NCBI RefSeq assembly: GCF_932526225.1
Contig: NC_064045.1
Coordinates: 3,017,998-3,077,997 of the forward strand
DNA from: Nematostella vectensis
Lineage: Eukaryota > Cnidaria > Anthozoa > Actiniaria > Edwardsiidae
Reading direction: 5' to 3'
DNA: 60,000 bases
Numbering within the stretch: position 1 is the stretch's first letter; each line of letters begins with the position of its first letter. The position numbers and the translations under genes are program-made. This document shows, piece after piece, positions 57,801 through 60,000 of the stretch. Below the pieces are notes generated by a model. It made no database searches. It had not been told where the DNA came from and was given only the letters and a program-made list of their open reading frames with translations.

Positions 57801-59230
57801 TAGAATAAGCAACTGGATGACATGTATAATGGCAGAAAATGAAGGACAGATAGATGGAAAATATTATTGACTGGCTAAAAAAGTGAAAGACAGCTTAACA
57901 GACCAATAGATGTCAAAGCCAAACTGGATGACCGAAGACATAATAATGGGAAAAAATGAAGGACAGACAGATGGAAAATATCGTAGAGTGGCTAACATGA
58001 CAGATAGACTGGCTGTTTGCTAAATAAGCATGTACAGGGGGAATATTTTATAGACAGAAAGATTGGATAGACTTGACAGACAGAAAGTAATACCAGTTAC
58101 AAACAAACCACTTACGCAGGATGCTGTTACCATCTAGGCGGTCAAAGCTAATTTGTTCCAGGTCTTCTCTCTCCGTGACATACAGTTTTCCATTTCTCTT
58201 GATGATTGTCATCTCTTCTACTGGCGCCCCTGAGACACAAATAATGATACAGTGGTAAATATATGATAAAAATGTGATCATAAGGACAACAATGCATAGC
58301 TGTCAACTCTCTCGCATTAGGCGAGAGTCCCAATATGTTGAACCTTTTCTCAAGCCTAATTTTCTTTAAAATATCCATACATTTACTGCATTCTCCAGCA
58401 TTGGCTATCTTGGTACTTCTGATACATTCACTTTATTTTCTCAAGATTTTTCCTACAGCGAGGTTGACAGCTATGGCAGTGTATGAAGAATATATAATCC
58501 ATCTCTATACCTAGTAGTGCATCCAATGACTTTAGCTGGTAAGTATCCAGAATCCCATTATTTATTGCTCTGAAATAAATTTTTTTATCAATAAATCAAT
58601 ATAATATTTTCTCATTTTTAAGAGTACTGTAGGTAGTTTTAAAATTGCAATAAAGAAACAAGTACCTTAAATCTCCAACATAATGTGTTTCCCATGACAA
58701 TCGGACACGTGACCTGAGAGAAGAGTAATTTTTCCATTTTTTTTATCCCACTCAATATAGAACCTAAAAATTTTGTACCCCAAAATACCAACATTGAAAC
58801 TATAACCATCCCTAAAAAAACAGATTGCAGAATTTCGCAAACAACATGTCTTGTAATGCTAAACTCTGGTGTTAATAAAAATCATATAATATACAAATTT
58901 TGAATAGTTAGGGCAAAATAAATCTAAGAACCCTCTCCCAATTTCTTTCTCTGAAACTATTCCCCTGCCCCTAAAATAGTGCTTGTCTGCTGCGCACCTG
59001 TTATTGTGCTAAGAGATTAATAGATTATACATTAAAAATTAATGTCCATGTTAACAGCAATCTTACAGATGAATACGCCGGGTTGGCTGAGGAGGGGTTG
59101 AGCTGTCTGAAGGAAAAAGGGCTTGTTGTAACCCAATCAATAAACGGCCCATTTTTTACTCACCTTGCCATCATATGGATCAGGTTGGTGGCACCCATGA
59201 TGCTATCAGCTGTCTCGAATGCTGAGTTGC
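45591..59230 (-). CDS. FOXRED2: FOXRED2-like ER flavoprotein, 3' two thirds of the gene
   Basis: Minus-strand exons: 59230-59164, 58713-58666, 58569-58511, 58229-58116, 53323-53265, 53192-53072, 52994-52923, 52667-52552, 51952-51907, 51335-51273, 50380-50308, 49950-49847, 49100-49022, 48579-48483, 48378-48324 and, tentatively, 45643-45591. All have GT-AG borders and matching phases, giving about 407 residues. The 5' exons, including the main FAD-binding motif, lie beyond the window. Landmarks match FOXRED2: [64 protein letters not shown] and I-L-P-L-R-R-F-L-E. The vertebrate protein is an ER-lumen oxidoreductase acting in ER-associated degradation. The last exon is uncertain: joining to 45643-45591 keeps phase, but without that splice the frame after 48324 stops within a few codons, and no ER-retention tail is visible either way. 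Confidence 0.9.
46600..48318 (-). repeat. 58-bp minisatellite, about 27 copies
   Basis: The unit reads on the plus strand cagtcttaccctataccc, atcactaacattatcatg and tccatcagatgccatcatatag. It fills the region from just 3' of the exon at 48378-48324 down to 46600, interrupted once by a small insertion at 47298-47445. On the minus strand each unit holds ATAGGGTAAGA, a splice-donor-like sequence, and the first unit overlaps the real donor at 48323. A diverged copy of the unit forms the tentative last exon at 45591-45643 and its flank. Confidence 0.93.
47298..47445. mobile_element. 148-bp MITE inserted in the 58-bp array
   Basis: The ends GAGTAAGTACGCAGCT and AGCTGCGTACTGACCC are a 16-bp inverted repeat with two mismatches. 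ACATTATC flanks both sides (47290-47297, 47446-47453). The 8-bp duplication fits a hAT-type insertion into one repeat unit. Confidence 0.8.
48656..48840. repeat. (CAT)n microsatellite
   Basis: About 60 CAT/ATC triplets with three ATTGTC interruptions. Related degenerate ATC/ATT sequence continues on to 49015. It fills most of the intron between exons 49100-49022 and 48579-48483 of the FOXRED2-like gene. Confidence 0.97.
49155..49855 (-). repeat. 57-bp minisatellite containing a repeated splice donor
   Basis: Near-perfect units start with actcactcttggggtctatg at 49442, 49499, 49556, 49613, 49670, 49727, 49784 and 49841. Older diverged copies run down to about 49155. On the minus strand every unit carries CCCAAGA|GTGAGT, which is exactly the exon end and donor at 49847/49846 of the FOXRED2-like gene. 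The unit is 19 codons long with no stop, so the exon frame stays open through the near-perfect part. Confidence 0.96.
50400..51266 (-). repeat. 36-bp minisatellite, about 24 copies
   Basis: The plus-strand unit is gatcagcacggcatggtcaa followed by tgattccctgtaatat. Because 36 is a multiple of three and no stop occurs in two frames, long artificial frames appear on both strands. On the minus strand each unit contains ATTACAGGG, which looks like a splice acceptor. The array starts 7 bp inside the intron from the donor at 51272. Confidence 0.95.
54213..54365 (-). repeat. Probable 3' LTR of the Ty3/gypsy element
   Basis: On the minus strand the segment begins TGTTGTAGGATGGGCC, has a second diverged copy of tgtcctgtgacat, carries AATAAA-like ggaataaagg near its end, and stops where host-like sequence (gacagcttaacagacc) begins. 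The same host-like sequence recurs at 57886-57905, on the other side of the insertion. No matching 5' LTR was seen, so the ends are estimates. Confidence 0.45.
54480..57002 (-). pseudogene. gag-pol of Ty3/gypsy type, multiply broken
   Basis: At least four frames are needed. RT shows [18 protein letters not shown] and the active site reads C-H-I-D-D-I, an accepted variant of the usual Y/M-D-D box. RNase H begins near 55506 and keeps the D-A-C-Q-D-G-L-G-A region, the Y-A-S-R-S-L segment and T-A-D-A-L-S-R-A near its end. The integrase zinc finger and catalytic core are absent. A C-terminal tail with V-R-R-N-R-R-H-L follows after a deletion and carries an in-frame stop. Style resembles invertebrate K02A2.6-like gypsy elements. 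It is inactive. Confidence 0.85.
57600..57870 (-). repeat. Leader-like repeat with internal hairpin
   Basis: The minus strand of about 57690-57790 closely matches 1421-1510 (gatacggatttca, aaattcag, tatcagttt), including a GCAAG|GTAAGT splice donor at about 57696. ggctgtcatcggcgcat at 57640 and its inverse at about 57755 form a hairpin of 17-bp arms. This is probably LTR or leader sequence of the same family as the element at the start of the window. Confidence 0.55.
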
Positions 59231-59357
59231 CTGAAATTAACAGACAAACATTGAAATGGAAATATACATTCATACTTACATGGGTACCACTTACAGTGTG
59301 CACAATAAAGTATTTGTTTAGACTGTTAGCCATTAATTCCGGTCGATTAAGTAATAA

Positions 59358-59790
59358 TCACCGATGAGTTTTAATGGATGATGGTGACACAGGGACATTA
59401 AGATGACTGGGAGGCACAGCCATGCCCCTGGTCATTCCTTTAAAAAAATGTTTTTCGGCTCTTAGCATGTGGTCCGTGACGTTCTCATCGTCTCTCATAT
59501 TTAGCGTTGTCAGCTCAGTGTAGAGGGCAACGCCTTTGTCTTGGTAGTGTTCTCGGGGAAGTGCCAAAGCTTTTCTTCTATCGTCTCTTGCCACTAAAAA
59601 CGAGTGCCAGACTCCTGTCGTCTAGAAGCTGGACTAAATCCGTGAAGGCATTTGCGTTCTTGTCCGCATCGGGCGCTGCTGAATCGCCCTTCGGGATAAC
59701 AGTGTCGTACAACTTCTGGAGGTGCATATGGCCAAGGAACTTTACTTCCCATAGCTCATATCTACTCTCGTCTCCGTCAAACATGGGCAT
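59358..59790 (-). pseudogene. Copia-type retroelement gag fragment, frameshifted
   Basis: Two minus-strand frames, 59790-59578 and 59594-59358, together resemble the start of Ty1/copia-type gag (UBN2-like). The first begins M-P-M-F-D-G-D-E and has a Tyr/Trp-rich L-W-E-V-K-F segment. The second has R-K-A-L-A-L, L-Y-T-E-L-T-T-L and V-T-D-H-M-L-R-A-E. A frameshift joins them near 59585. No zinc knuckle or pol follows. It lies in the intron upstream of the first visible FOXRED2-like exon. Confidence 0.7.
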
Positions 59791-60000
59791 CCTCCTGGGC
59801 CCATAACATAGTATACTATGTCGCCATAGTAGTTACACTAGATGAACGACTTGATATTTCAGGAGGAACAATACATTTTATTTAACAAGCATCGTCACAT
59901 ATATACACAATTGGTAAGGCGTATTGAGGCATTTCCTCAATAATCAATCAAAGTGTCACTAATCCATAGGTGTGGCTAATAATTCATGAGTATGGGTAAT
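59791..60000. other. Window end, no gene recognised
   Basis: AT-rich sequence next to the copia-type gag fragment. It may contain that element's LTR or leader, but no second copy is available for comparison. Confidence 0.3.

Overview
The window looks like nuclear DNA of an animal. Genes are split by GT-AG introns, three conserved animal-type protein families are present, and most of the sequence is mobile-element debris and tandem repeats. A marine invertebrate, for example an anthozoan cnidarian, would fit the mix of env-bearing LTR elements, piggyBac, hammerhead-ribozyme elements and MITEs. That placement is inference; no rRNA, tRNA or mitochondrial marker is visible.

Layout. 1-9.4 kb: remains of LTR retroelements, with a chromodomain-type pol tail, an LTR/leader region with a strong splice donor, a frameshifted envelope-like reading frame and a second smaller fragment. 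11.5-13.7 kb: a decayed piggyBac transposon with recognisable ends. 15.3-18.2 kb: dispersed repeats and a 382-bp inverted-repeat element whose two arms each carry a hammerhead self-cleaving ribozyme, bounded by a 13-bp target-site duplication. 19.2-26.5 kb: a seven-exon 2-oxoglutarate/Fe(II) oxygenase gene (+). 27-28 kb: a terminal-inverted-repeat element and an array of CACGTG-containing 37-mers. 30.4-35.8 kb: a two-exon fascin gene (+), with four MITE-like elements in its intron. 38-39.8 kb: a 5'-truncated non-LTR retrotransposon (-). 43.5-44.4 kb: small tandem arrays. 45.6-59.2 kb: the 3' two thirds of a FOXRED2-like ER flavoprotein gene (-), at least 15 exons plus a tentative last one, its start lying beyond the window. 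54.2-57.0 kb: a degenerate Ty3/gypsy element inside one of its introns. 59.4-59.8 kb: a copia-type gag fragment.

The three host genes do not form a pathway: oxygenase (small-molecule oxidation), fascin (actin bundling) and a FOXRED2-like protein (ER redox/ERAD) are independent neighbours. Exon joins for all three were checked by reading phase and sum correctly, apart from the last FOXRED2-like exon.

The two most striking observations are the ribozyme-bearing inverted-repeat element at 17786-18167, and the FOXRED2-like gene, where several introns consist largely of tandem arrays starting at or close to the 5' splice site. In one case the splice donor is itself repeated in a frame that stays open with the exon.
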